Source: Takakia lepidozioides
Taxonomy: Eukaryota; Streptophyta; Takakiopsida; Takakiales; Takakiaceae
Assembly (NCBI GenBank): GCA_030704615.1
Contig: CM060733.1
Location: forward strand, 4,278,001 to 4,342,000
DNA length: 64,000 nt
Reading direction: 5' to 3'
Below the pieces are notes generated by a model. That model made no database searches and had not been told where the DNA came from. It was given only the letters and a program-made list of their open reading frames with translations. The translations under genes and the position numbers were made by a program. Each line of letters opens with the position of its first letter. The stretch's first letter is position 1. Positions 49,886 through 61,799 of the stretch are shown one piece after another.

Positions 49886-50400
49886 CTCCCTCTCTCTCGC
49901 GCAACTCCTTTCTCTTTTCTTCCAGATGCACGCAGACAGCAAAGTTATAGATAATAATCCCGTGAGGGGCCACACGCAAAGCAAAACGATACGAGAATGT
50001 GTGTCAGAGTCATCGCGCCAACCATCACTCCCATCGAAACTCTCTCTCCTTCTTTCTTTCTTTCTTTCTCTGTCTCGCAATTCATTGCATTTGTCTCTTG
50101 TCTCGCGCTCGCACATTGTCGCTGCTTCGCCGACACGCCAAAACCTGGCGACGTGGCAGCGCGCACGCGCCGTCCCATGTCCTCTGCACTGCAAATCACG
50201 CGACCTCAGGCGTCATGTCTCGCCCTAAGAGCGGATCACGTGGTACCCCCTCACATGACCCTCATGGGCGCGTTATTACTTTCCGTCCCATGTTTTGCAC
50301 GCTCCGCGACTGAAAATTATTATTTAAACCCCAATTAAATAATTGGTGGCCGGCACGAGAAACACACATGAGGTGACATGACCGCCAGAGATACATGGTA
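48483..50400. promoter_or_regulatory. Putative promoter and leader of the minus-strand gene, with (CT)n tract
   Basis: CpG and GC rise at 49.5-50.3 kb, with CACGTG-type words (about 49678, 50238). A (CT)n tract of about 20 units lies at 49843-49882 and a TTTC-rich tract at 50053-50071. A purine-rich leader in the minus sense is like that of the gene at 37.7 kb. Long frames across the tract are compositional. No coding exon is supported. Confidence 0.4.
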
Positions 50401-50401
50401 C

Positions 50402-51060
50402 ATCAGATGGGGGACATGGCCGATACGCCCTTCCAAAAATAAATAGTAAGTGGATAAGTGTAGCGTCCAATCTCGGGCTCGAATCTCGCTGCCCACAATT
50501 CCCGGCTTTGCATTGCCCCGTCTCCTTCTCTGCCAATCCCTGCCGGCGTGACGTGGTCGATGACTCATCGCCAGCCAAGTCATCGCAGTTATCCACTTTT
50601 CTGGCGACGGATTTAGTCGTACGTTCATCCACAACGACGTCGACGAGGGTTGCACCTGGATGATGGCCATTGACAGTACCGGAGGATCCAGGGCTTGAAA
50701 AACGTCCACGTGGCGAGTCCTCAACTTAGATGGGGTTAATGGCCAGTGCGCCCTTCCAAAAATAAATAGTAAGTGGATAAGTGTAGCGTCCAATCTCGGG
50801 CTCGAATCTCGCTGCCCACAATTCCCGACTTTGCAGTGCCCCGTCTGCTTCTCTGCCAATGGCTGCCGGCGATGACTCATAGCCAGCCAAGTCATCGCAG
50901 TTATCCACTTTTGCGACGGATTTAGTCGTACCGTGTTTATCCACAACGACGTCGACGAAGGTTACACGTGGATAATGGCCGTTGGCAGTACGGGAGGATC
51001 GAGGGCTTGAAAGACGACTGTGCACGTCCACGTGTCGAGACCTCAACTTAGCCTGACTCA
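50402..51060. repeat. Two-copy tandem duplication, 323-bp unit
   Basis: The segment beginning near 50402 is repeated after 323 bp (near 50725). CCTTCCAAAAATAAATAGTAAGTGG occurs at 50428 and 50751, and TCCAATCTCGGGCTCGAATC follows in each. The copies are about 90% identical. GGGCTCGAATCTCG in each copy resembles a polymerase III B box, but no A box is convincing. Confidence 0.85.
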
Positions 51061-54027
51061 CATCCATTATCCCGACCCCTGCCACGTCACCAATCCCCGT
51101 CCGGAAAGCTGAAAGAAGCTGTCCGGGGTCTCGCCGGGTCTTGTTGGTAGAAGCTTCGAAGTTGGGTAGATATGGCGGTGTGTTTTCTCAAGAAATTTGG
51201 CAGCTGAGAATCTCGTGGTTCCCGTGAACCTTCATGTTGACATTGAATGACCGGATCATATTGTCATGTGAAAGGATGAAGATCATCTCTAGGTTCAGAC
51301 GATTGTGATACGAAGTGCATGAGATCATCGATCTCGGATCGATCGATCAACCCTGGAAGTGAAAATCTGGCGTGGCGGCCTACTGGGATCTACTCCACAA
51401 AGGTAGAGGTTATGCAGTCGTGATAATTCTGTGATTGATGAGGGGCGCTGTCACTGTTAATCTTCTAGAGGTTGTCCAGATCAGGGTTGGGCAGCTTGTG
51501 CCGAATTATTGTCGTGTTATATACACTATATCAAATTCAAGTTCTGAACATGATTTCACTATTTCAACAGATTGCTTGCTCTATTAATCCATGCTTTGCA
51601 TATTGGATCTTGTTCTGTTTAATGACTTGGGTTGTGCTTCTGCTTTCTTTGTGCTTTGGGATTACTTGTTCATGTAGCAAAGGTGCAAGGTCGAATCAGT
51701 GCTGTAACGAAGCGATCAGATCAGAAAGCTCTGCCCGTTCAACGTGCTACCAAAAAAATTTGGGATCAAGAGAGAACAAGTGCGTACAGGTCTTTGGTCC
51801 TTGGAGTCTGGCTGCACCCGTAAGTGAACTCGTTGCAGCAAGGGGAACTCTTGCATGCCATGAAAGATGGATGAGAGACACAACATAGCTTTGTGACCTC
51901 TGGGCTAAATGAGAAGCAGTGCTGGAATGAATCTCCTGCCTGCTGCACATTCAATGCAGACACATCAACACTCCGTTCCTTGCAGCAGAGGGTTTTTGTC
52001 AAGTTTGACAACTTCCTTTGGCCGGTTCTTTCTCACACAAAAATCAACTGGTCAAATACTAATACTAGAGTGAAGCTCTGCAGAATGCGGTCAACAGGTG
52101 CATGCATAACCCTTATCTTTGTGTGGCAGGAACCAATTACTAAGAAGGCAATTCTTGCCCCTGCATGAATGTCGAACTGCATCAAAATTGCGTAATCGAT
52201 GTACAGATGATCTCTGTTATGCTAACAAATGGTTGTAAATTGCTGGTAATAAGCTCATCAAGCTCTCGGGTGAGCCTGACCACGCGCTGGCTCACGTCCT
52301 CCAAGAAAGCAGGACAGCTTTACCATAGGATTCTTTCTGATTGATTCCCACATACCGTCAAACACATAATGCTTGAAGGGTATTGCAAAAGCAGCGGCGA
52401 GACAATATGAAACCCAGTATACAGCTGATTGAATCAGCTAATAATTCTCCAGTCCATTCAGATACTGCACTTTGGCGAATCCCCAAAACATATTAGGGTC
52501 TTCAAATTTCCTTCACCTTCTTATATCTGAGGGTACTATCCACAAGTCGTCGCCAAATCTATCCTTCGGTTCTTTGCGTGAAATTATTCGGCCATCTGGA
52601 GTGCACTCCGTCATACATCATAGCGCTTGGTGTGTCGGAAATCTCACTGTGTACACTAGGATGTAGGTAACCAGGAGATCGATTATAAGAGACGATTAGT
52701 TGACAACATCAAGATCAGCAAATTCAGCAGCCTCTTCTCTGCCCCTGATTTTGATAGCGAAGTAACCATCTGACTTCCCTGAACATAGGATAGGCGATGG
52801 TGCCACCATCGAATCAAATTGTTTATTACTCCACCATCTTCGAGGGTCGCGCGTGACCCCGCAAGCAGAGAGTAAGAATAACTGGAAGAGGTAGACCCAA
52901 GAAAAAGGTTCAAAATTTACACAAACGACTTGACCGATTTGAAAGGAACTGCAGAAACCAGTGTCCAGAAGCAAAAAACATGCTAGATCGTGTATAGAAT
53001 TCAGCACAAACCTGGGGTGTGAGTCGTGCCTGTGCATAGAGAGTAATCCAATAATATATTCACAGATCAGTAGCGAAGCAACTTACCTCCTGACGCATGT
53101 ATTCAAGCGCGGAACCAGTGTGAGAAAGAGCAAAAAGAGGATGACGCCGACGGCATCGAGCAGCCGTGAAGCCAGAACGCGCGCGACGCAACCGTCCTCA
53201 CATACCACGCAAACGTGCTCGTGCCAGGGGAGTTGGCTTGCGTGGCCCCCACACCTACGTGAAGGCCCGGTTCAGCTCCACCGACAGCTCCAACGTCCAC
53301 ACACCTCCACCTGCACCATGGCCTCCGCAAGGATCCACAGCTCCAACGTCGTCAGACACTCCACCATGGCCTCTCTCGGGCTCCACTGACTCTACTCTTT
53401 CTCCAACACCACCTCCAGCTGGCTCGAGCTCCAATATTGCCCCACGACAGCCAAAGGAGATGCCGGCAATCACACTGTAGATGCCGGCAAGCAGCCCAGG
53501 TACACCCGTAGCGATCTATGGGTGTGGCTAAGTCCCTCCAACGATGTGTACTTTCTAGTCTACGGGCCCACTCCAGCCCTTCTCCACCCCGTTCCTGCTG
53601 GATTGCCCTCAAACGACGATACCTCTGTCTTCCTGACCCCTCCCCAATCCAACTTTCTAGATGCGCTCACTACGTCCCACACTTATCACCTCCCCACCTC
53701 GCTCTCATCAACTTGACCTCCCCCCTTTCTCATTTCCGGGAGATCCATCTTACCGACTCCTCCGGTTGTACATACTTCTACATGCTCCAACAGCGCCACC
53801 AGCCCCATCCACTCGAGCATCTCCAATTGATGATCGCATTCCTTGCCATTCGCTTACATCATAGGCCTTGCTCACCATCCGTGCACTTGTTCGACTTTTT
53901 CGATAGTCCCAGTCCCACCTACCCTTCAAGGCGGTTCTTCCCTACCCATCCTTCTGCAATATGCTGTACCCACTCTTCTTACCCACTCTTCTTCCCGCCT
54001 TTGCATGGGTTTGGCTCTCCAATACTT
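51061..54027. other. Mostly gene-free; isolated candidate exons
   Basis: On the plus strand 51681-51822 reads VQGRISAVTKRSDQKALPVQ, then WDQERTSAYRSLVLGVWLHP, bounded by AG and GTAAGT, so it could be an exon. On the minus strand 52683-52881 (YSYSLLAGSRATLEDGGVIN, preceded by AG) could follow 53087-53160 (hydrophobic VILFLLFLTLVPRL, then a GTAAGT donor) in phase, but a stop lies upstream with no ATG. I recognise neither. 53.3-54.0 kb is Pro/Ser-rich by composition and probably not coding. Confidence 0.25.
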
Positions 54028-54029
54028 TA

Positions 54030-56875
54030 AGGTAGTTATACCCAAATGTGAGCGTTTAAGCAGATATGCCCATACAATTGGTGCAGTAAGGGGAAAAATT
54101 ATATGACTGGATTAGCAATTGAACAAACAGCTTGTGGTATGAATTGCATGAATTTTGGACGAAGTGGCTAATCGATATATATTATCAAAGTGGCAGGGCA
54201 CAAAAATGCTATGCCTGAGCTATAGAGGGTACCATAACTCACTGAAATATTATCTAATATGAAGCCTACATGTAACCTGATATGCACGAGATGTGCACTT
54301 GAAATGGCCCCCACACACCAACTACTACACCCAATAACTCACCCAACAACTCGGCCCACAAGAGCAAAAGATATCCTATGGTGCAGTAGTGAAATAAAGG
54401 AGATCGGATGCATGAACTCTAGTAAGCCCTTGGAAACCGTGAATGTGTGCCAAATGGTCAATCCTGCATGTAAAGTGGACCCCACTCTCCTAGATTTGGA
54501 TTCTTATTTAAGCACATAGTGATCCAAAGTGTGCCAAACTGCGTGCTTTTCCAGCAGAAACCTCACCTCTCACTGCACTAATTTGGACCATCCAAGTGTC
54601 ACAGGCCACGGCTCTCCACCTATTGTTCTCCCGCCACCACCTTGATTCATCCCACCATCTCTGTCGCCTCCCAGCAACTCCTTCCCACCATGGCCCGCCA
54701 TGACAGCAACTCACTCTACAACAGGTGGTCCCGAACCTGGTTGATGCGCCCATGGCACTCCTACGACCTGCAGATGACTTGTGTCTTCCACTCGGCCTTT
54801 GCCCGACGTTTAGCAATAGCAATTTTTTGATTGTGTTTACAGATTGGTGGAGCCCACCCGCACAATGGGGCGATCCATGCATGCTTGGGGGAGGGGTTGT
54901 TTGCTTTGATTGCTGCATGCAGACGTTCTCCTGCCTCACTGCAAGCTCGTGCCGACCACTTGGCGTCGAAGGCCCTCCTGGCAAGTCGCTCTTGTGTTCG
55001 GGCCTTCTTGAGAGAATCTTTCTCGATCTTCTCGGCTGCCCGCTTTGCTTTACCTTGCAGGGTCTCCTCTTTTTTCTGCTCACGAGCTTGGGTTGCTTCT
55101 TCTTTTAGTCTCACTTTTTGCTCTAGTGCTACCAAGTATACATCAGATGTCATTATAATTGACTTGTTGTGGTCTATAATAGGTTCATCTCCTGATGTTC
55201 TTACCCTTCGATTGACTGCAGGAGCCTCTGGGAGCGTCAAAGAATCGAGAGATTGATGAAGGGACCTCTGGCTGGCTGGGAACCATCTCCCAGTCTGCGT
55301 CATCATCGAGATGCACTAAGGACTCCTGGCTACTGCGAAAGTATGGCTGATTGTCATCTACCCTTTCCTGGTCATTGCGCCCATCCTCATCTGGCTCTTC
55401 GACCACCACAAAGTAGTGGTGGTGATTCTCTTGTATGTTGGGCACATGGTTGCCCAACACCTCTTCCACATGAAGGGCAGAAAGTACGTCTTCTACCTCC
55501 CCCTCAGGTGTATCCTTGTCCATTGATTCTGGCCTGATCTCCTCGGTGTGCAGGTCTGGTGTCCCCGGCCCTGAGAAACATTCTGCCGGCCCCATCTTTC
55601 CTGCCATGGCTTCTGGATTCAGAGGCCAGATCCCAGAGGTCTTGAATCCCTTGGCAATGTTGGTAGGGGTTAGTCTTTTTTTCAATGCAAGGGAGACCCA
55701 TTGGGCCAGATCTTCTTTCAACGCTCCTCTTCCTTTATGTGCCATGGTCAAAACATCTCTATATTTCCTAAAGGCAGTCTTAAAGGGCTTGAACACTGCC
55801 ACATCAAGGGGCTGGAGTGCATGGGATGTGTGGGAAGGAAGTGTAATGACATCAAGTCCTATTGATCTTGCTTGCTTGACAACGTCTAGGGTGACGTGTG
55901 AGTTGTGACCATCCAGAATTAGCAAATGCCTGTTTGTAACGGTAATGTCATTGCCCATTGCCTTTGCTGATTCCAGAAAATGTGATATCCACTTGTGAAA
56001 CAATATTACAGTCATCCATGCTTTTCTTTGCATTGCCATTGTTGCTCCAGATTCACATTTGTGAATATAATTGCGACGGAATCTTTTCCCTTTGAATATG
56101 TAGAAGTTTGGGATGTAACTTCATGCAGCATTCATGCAGGTGAGGACGCTCAGCCACTCCCTCTGATCTGGTGTTATAGAATGAACAGATCTGGATCCGG
56201 TCTTGGCCAGCACAACAGCACCTCCGTTTCGCCTAGCTTGGGCCCCGGACTCGTCACAATTTCATATCCTTGTTGGCCCATAGTTGTGCTTCTCATACAT
56301 CAGTTTCAGGTTAGCATAGAACGTCTTTACGTTCTCTGGACATAGTCCCTTGGCCCTCCCAGTTTCTAGTCCTTGAGCTACTCTCAATGAAAGATGTGGA
56401 TGTTGTGACCTGAACCATCTCACCCACCCCCAGCCCGGGATTCCATTTGTGAAAGGTGTGACTCTCTCTTGTGTAACTTCAGCCACCTTCAGACGTAGTT
56501 GAGTTAGTGTCAAGGGATGCCCGATATCTTGCATTTTTTCAATATACTGGACTAGTTCAGCTTCTTCCTTGGCGTTTAATGTCCCTTTGTTGCCTCTCTT
56601 CCTACTGGTAGTAACACCATAAACGTGGTTTCTCAGACTTGTTGCAGGCACTTCAAACATCCTTGCTGCGGATCTGATGCTGTATCCACGGTCAACGGCA
56701 GCCACGGCACCTCGCAATTCACCTAACAAAGCACCATGGGGCCCACAACGCCCATGAAGGAACCTAAATCAGCCCGTTGGCAGTAAGGTCGCCGTTTAAG
56801 GGCAGGCAAAACCACTTTACACCCCAAAAATAGGGGTCCATTTTGAGACCTGCTCATATTTGGGTGTTTCTACCT
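54030..56875 (-). mobile_element. Full-length pogo-like DNA transposon (2846 bp)
   Basis: The left end AGGTAGTTATACCCAAATGTGAGC and the complement of the right end AGGTAGAAACACCCAAATATGAGC form TIRs of about 24 bp with four mismatches. Both ends are flanked by TA (54028-54029 and 56876-56877), the Tc1/mariner/pogo target duplication. The transposase gene lies inside on the minus strand. Both ends and the target duplication are intact, so the element inserted as a unit. Confidence 0.85.
54761..56750 (-). pseudogene. Pogo-like transposase, two stop codons and a frameshift
   Basis: The N-terminal part is an HTH_psq plus CENP-B-like DNA-binding region (DRGYSIRSAARMFEVPATSL, GWGWVRWFRSQHPHLSLR). 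The DDE domain follows, with catalytic Asp in NCDESG, in LLILDGHNSH and in LQPLDVAVFKPFK (DDD type). The frame is open from about 56750 to 55185 except for TGA codons just before NCDESG (a Trp in relatives) and in CMNAA-stop-SYIPN. Near 55240 the frame shifts into a coiled-coil-like Lys/Glu/Arg-rich tail (54761-55180, RLKEEATQAREQKKEE). The start codon is unclear. The DDE core is complete, so inactivation is recent. Confidence 0.85.
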
Positions 56876-56877
56876 TA

Positions 56878-57813
56878 GATGTTTTTGGCACTTTTCATCT
56901 TCTACAATATGCTAAGACAAGAGGTCCAACACGCTCTGTGTATGCCTGTCGATCGTCTGGCTCGCGATCCTGCTGATATTCCGGCCTGACATCTTCTTGT
57001 GCTCTTTGCCGGAGATTGGGAGTGTCTTTAAGAGGAGCATTATCTCGGTGCACAATCTTTTGCAATAAAGACTCATCCGGATATTTTGCCACAACCCCAT
57101 TAGGGAAGAATGGGGCATCTCTACGGCCTCCTCCCTTTCGGAGAAAGTAATCATTCGGTCAACTTGAAAAAAACCTCAACGGTCGAGATCGGTTTGATCT
57201 AACGATTTTTAACTTAAATTCAAACATCTGCCCGGTTTGAGCAATTATCACCGTCCTAATCAGCGCTCCGACGTGGATCGCCCATCCCTCCCGCTCAATT
57301 CAGGTGGATCGCTCGTCCCCATCTTGGATCCGCCCCCACCCTCTATCATTCTTGCACAGTTTGAGCTAACGAAAGAGCGTACGATATCACCCGTCCCTGT
57401 TCTATAACTACAAACAGAGCCCGGTGCAACGCATGCTTGATTTTGACTTTCTATGTCGTATGTATGTCGTGAAGTTGTGTTTGGCACAAGTGCATTCGGC
57501 TTAACTCGCAGGAAATCAGTTAGTCTAGTTGCGCTGATTTTCCTGCGTTTGTTTAGAATTTTAGGCGAAATGGATTACCGTTTGCGCGAGGATTGGAGGC
57601 GAAATCGATTTCAGTGTTGCAGATTATAGTTTGTGCTTGAAATTTTGGTGACGCAGCGTTGAGAGAAGATTTCGAGAATTCTATGAGAGCGAACATTGTT
57701 TGAATAGTGCAAATGTTGCATCGGCTACCAATTTATGTCCAGAAAGCGCAAAAATGCAGTATTTTTATTTGCAAAAGGCACCTAACAACCTACGACAATC
57801 ACTGCAAGAGAAA
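56878..57813. other. No gene recognised
   Basis: Only short frames without domains. The rest is plain intergenic sequence between the transposon and the TTACACC region. Confidence 0.4.
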
Positions 57814-58793
57814 CTGATTTTTTTTACACCTTTTTTTACACCTGGTGTAAAAAAAAAACCACCTGCTCACACCCCCCTTGGGTGTAAGGTAAACCGTGTT
57901 GATTCCGCCACCATGTAGAAAAAGTCAGTGGTGTTGAAAAAACCATCTTACACCCATCTACATCCTGACGTGGCGCCCGGCCTGTCTGGGTTTTTTGACA
58001 TGGTTTTTTTTATACCCGTTTTGACTGGCTTTTCTAACATCCGTTTCGACTGGGTTTTTTGACGGCTTATCTTACACCCTGCTTGACAATGTGGCGATTT
58101 CAAAATTCAAAATTCAAATTCAAATTTTAAAATTTAAAATTTGATGGTTCAAAATATGCGTTGACCGTGACCCCACCCCATCCCAGGTCAACGGTTGACC
58201 ACACACCATCCCACACATTACTAGACAATACACACTTGAACCTAAGACCTACTCATTATAATATCAGTAAGTCACTATACACTAACCAACACACCTATTA
58301 TACATACATGCACAGCATAAATGGTTTGATTGTATATAAACATACCAAACTTTGTCCGACCAATGTGGCATAATCCACACTATTGTAAAATAAGCCCAAT
58401 AGCCTTTCTTACACCATGTCTAGTCAGCATGCCACCTCTGAGTCCCTTAATCGACGTGTACTACCAATGTGGCATAATTTACACTAGTGTAAAATAAGCC
58501 CAGTAACCTTTCTCACACCATGTATAGTCAGCATGTCACATTTCCACCCCATTGTGTGGATTAACTTACACTATATGGCTTATTCTCACAGCGGTGTGAG
58601 ATAAGCCTTGTACACTGTTGGACACATTCTCGGTCAACAACCGTTAACCACAGAAAATGTGAGCTTGGTGTAGACTAGTCTACACAAAGCGGCTTACACT
58701 GGCTCATGCTACACCATCGAAATTTTAAAGGGATGTAAAATTTTGTGTAAGAAAAGCCAGGTGTGAACTACCATTGTTGTAAAAAAAAACCAG
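57814..58793. mobile_element. TTACACC/GGTGTAA-rich element, probable non-autonomous transposon
   Basis: This ~980-bp stretch is saturated with TTACACC, GGTGTAA and TTACACT words on both strands. The left end CTGATTTTTTTTACACC and the complement of the right end CTGGTTTTTTTTACAAC are alike, suggesting TIRs. A perfect palindrome with 12-bp arms (TTTTTTTACACC-T-GGTGTAAAAAAA) lies at 57831-57855. An internal ~105-bp duplication (TGGCATAAT...GTAAAATAAGCCC) occurs at 58366-58440 and 58470-58550. No target duplication could be fixed and there is no coding frame. Confidence 0.5.
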
Positions 58794-59700
58794 GATCTCT
58801 CGTAGTGAATGTTGTAAGAAACATCTTTTAAAATCTACATTACCAGGGATAGTCTTTATACTTTCAGTGAGGGTAGTTTGTGAAAAAATTTACTCCGTTT
58901 GCATGGACGGATTTAAATTGCATATTTGGACGGATTTAACATCAATTCAGCTGACGCACGTTGGGAACTGCCTCTTTGGGGATGCTTTCATCTTTACTGC
59001 AGGTGTTGCACAGACGGAAGCGACACCCTTGTGTTTATAAATTGAAAGGCATAGTCTCATTTGATGATTGTCAACTGCTTATTCTGTCACATTGTAAATT
59101 CACCAGAATTGTTAGGAGGCGTGGTTTTCTATCTATGTGGACTAACGCAACTGATGTGAACTTCTCTCTTTCTGAAGCAGTGAGCTTTGTGGGCATATGT
59201 CAGGCCATGTAAGAAGTGATTGGAGTTCCTGCAGGAGGCTCCATACACTCATGTTTTATTGATTAACTTTGGAGCGTTCCCGGGGTGAATGAGAAGCGGA
59301 TTATAACTGTGACAATGCAAATGCACATTGAAGCTGATTGATATTCTGCCTGGTGAATTTGCAATCTTTACAGCAGTTACAACTAGTTTATTTAGACTGC
59401 CGAGTATCAAGGGCGTGCCTTTCCTTGCCCTCAAAAGTCCAATTTCGACCAAAAAACATCCCAGTTATTGTGGACACACCTGAAGACCCTCAGACCGGAT
59501 GGAGAAATCTAATTTGTGAGCCTCCACCCATGAGCCTGTGAGTAAACATTGTGAGTCTATGAGCCTGTGCTCACGATTTTGGGAGAATCATCATCCTCTG
59601 CTCATGATTTTCAGGGTGAATCATGAGTTAGAGCTCATGGATTGCATGCTCACTTGCTTATGGGCTCATGAATCCCGCTCATGGGTTAGTTTCTCTAGCA
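58794..59700. other. No gene; GCTCATG-rich segment
   Basis: At 59520-59690 the words GCTCATG and CATGAG(C/T) recur about ten times, a degenerate low-copy repeat. Nothing else is supported. Confidence 0.4.
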
Positions 59701-59794
59701 GCAGATGGTATTATGATGACATCAAACATAAAAAAAAATGAGTCCAATTGAGCTTGCAAACCGAGTGGATATCCTAATTACTGTAAGTATACTA

Positions 59795-60580
59795 GTACAT
59801 CCTTCTGTGATGCCTATCCGCCATGGCACCCTTCAGCAGGCCTCTGTCCCTCACTTCCACTTTCACGACAATGCAATCCACCATGTGATATCGTCCGGAT
59901 GCATTTCCGCAATATACTCTGTCTAGGCAAGCATCCTATGTTTCCCGTCCAGACAAAGAACATCTTCATTTTAATGTTTGCGAATGTGGGATTACTCTTC
60001 AGAGAGGCTTCAAATGAGCATTTACAGTGTGCCAGTGGGGGCTCCAATTCTGAAGCTCATCTGCAGTTCTATGGAAACGTGGAATGCTGCCGACCCCCGT
60101 CTGTACCCCTCTCTGAAATTGTGCTTTGAGTCAGTCAATGTCCCTTGGCACTGCTTGCCTTACAACTAGAAGGCTAACCATGCAGCACAAAGGAACTTTG
60201 AGGTTCTCGGGATACACCATGGAGCCCAAAACGCACCCTATGTTGCTATGTGTCTCTGCCAGCAACATGTTTGCTGCAATGTTCATGTCTCGTGCGTTCA
60301 TGGGCATACCCGCCACGAGTTTCTTACTTTTCTCACCAGCTTGTCTACTGTCCTAGAGCGTTTGTTCCTCAGTAAGCTCCACTAAGTTCTGATCTCCTGG
60401 GAAGTCCTCAAGTCGCACCACGTTGTCGTCCTCACCTTCGGTCAGCTCAATGAGTCGGCCTTGTGCAGATCCAAGTCCGACATTTCCTGCGGCCTCCACC
60501 GCATCGGTGTCTTGGGAAACTCCCTGCAAACCCAGAATCTTGGCTTCGAGTCTCCCAAGGGGTTTGACCGGCGATGCCAT
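59795..60580 (-). pseudogene. Decayed open frame of unknown family
   Basis: From an ATG at 60578-60580 one minus-strand frame reads MASPVKPLGRLEAKILGLQG, then an acidic stretch ELTEGEDDNVVRLEDFPGD. It continues past a TAG (about 60353) as KKLVAGMPMNARDMNIAANM, past further stops as QTGVGSIPRFHRTADEL, and finally VEVRDRGLLKGAMADRHHRR near 59.8 kb. Five or six stops interrupt about 260 codons in one frame with no frameshift. The stops are TGA or TAG where CGA or CAG would restore the frame. The family is not recognised. Confidence 0.4.
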
Positions 60581-60759
60581 GGGCTCCTTCTGCTTCTTGA
60601 GCTTCCGGACTCTAGGTGGGCTTTTCTAGGGTGATTTCTGAGGTGTCATGTGAGGAGTCGTTTGCCTGGATGCAGTTCCTGCTTGCGAACGCAACACATG
60701 GGCAAGAGTCTCCAAAGTTGACTACGTTGCGTCGACCACTTGCGATCCCTCCCCAGCTC

Positions 60760-61541
60760 TCATGTCAAACAAACAGGAAAACATGGCAGACTGCACACAA
60801 AAAAAAAAGGTGTAAAAGGAAGAGTGCGTATGGGCGCCTTCACATCCGCGAAGCACGAAGCTCTCATTGGTGGACGATCCGAGTCTCCAGAGAACGAGCT
60901 CTGCATCTCCTGCATGAGGTGGAGCCTTAGTCGTGTCGTCGGCGGCTTCCCAAAGTCTCGTGTCCTCCTTCTCTGCGCCGAAGTCGCCTGACCTTCCACA
61001 AACTCAAGGCTATCATTATGCTGCATAAGGAGAGGAACGCAGAAGAATGTCACCGCAGAAGGGGGAAGGAGCGAGAGACCGAAGCGGTGCTTGAAGATAC
61101 TGCACATCATTTCCCAAGGACAGATCCAGGTTGCGTGAGATATACATCAGGTGTTTACAGCAGCCACACATTTGCAGTTACTTTCAAAACAATCCTCAAG
61201 TGCGCCAATCAAGTTTTTATAAGGATTTCAAATATTCTGTAAAAACTTTGCAGCCACTTCTCCTCGATAGACTCTAGTTCTTTGTCCGTCACAGTGGAAT
61301 TAAGGCATGTCTCAAGAGAATCACAAGTTTTTGTCGCTTGATTCAGCCGCCCGTTGATGACAGGATCTGTCATGTCAGGCCAGCTAACGTGCCTACATTG
61401 TGCACATCTGTAGTGGTCTCCACTATAGCATAATTTCACTACAACAGATCGCGGTATATTTGACTGCCGAGCCATGGTAGTCATGGTTTTTCTGACTTTG
61501 ACCATGACTTCCCTGTATTTTTGGACCAAATGGGGCTTCAC
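60760..61541 (-). other. Minus-strand frames of uncertain status
   Basis: 60760-61110 reads LEFVEGQATSAQRRRTRDFG, and 61209-61541 reads SNIPRSVVVKLCYSGDHYRC, then AQCRHVSWPDM (possible CxxC pairs), then DSLETCLNSTVTDKELESIE. Both look more protein-like than their surroundings and may belong with the decayed frame at 59.8-60.6 kb. I recognise no domain and give no function. Confidence 0.25.
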
Positions 61542-61799
61542 GTAGTCGTTGAAATGACTACGTGACTACGTAGTCCTCTGGGCGACTACTTTGGTAGACG
61601 TCGTCATGACTGCATGGCTCCGCACTAGAGGGATGGTTGGTCAACAATGGTTGACCAGCGCGAGCTCACCACCAAATAGTTGCCGGAATGACTTCTAGTG
61701 CAAGCCTGGTAGCCAAAAGGTTAAAAAAGTTAAAAAAATTGCTTATAGGGTTGCGCATGAGAGGGTTGGGACTTAGCTTTCTTTTTCTTTTTCTCCTGC

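Noticed and set aside
49763-50338. Several overlapping frames around the (CT)n tract
   Set aside because: The Ser/Leu or Arg/Glu repeats are translations of the microsatellite, not protein.
53518-54030. 170-codon plus-strand frame
   Set aside because: Pro/Ser/His-rich by composition, equal frames on both strands, no motif; it ends at the transposon boundary.
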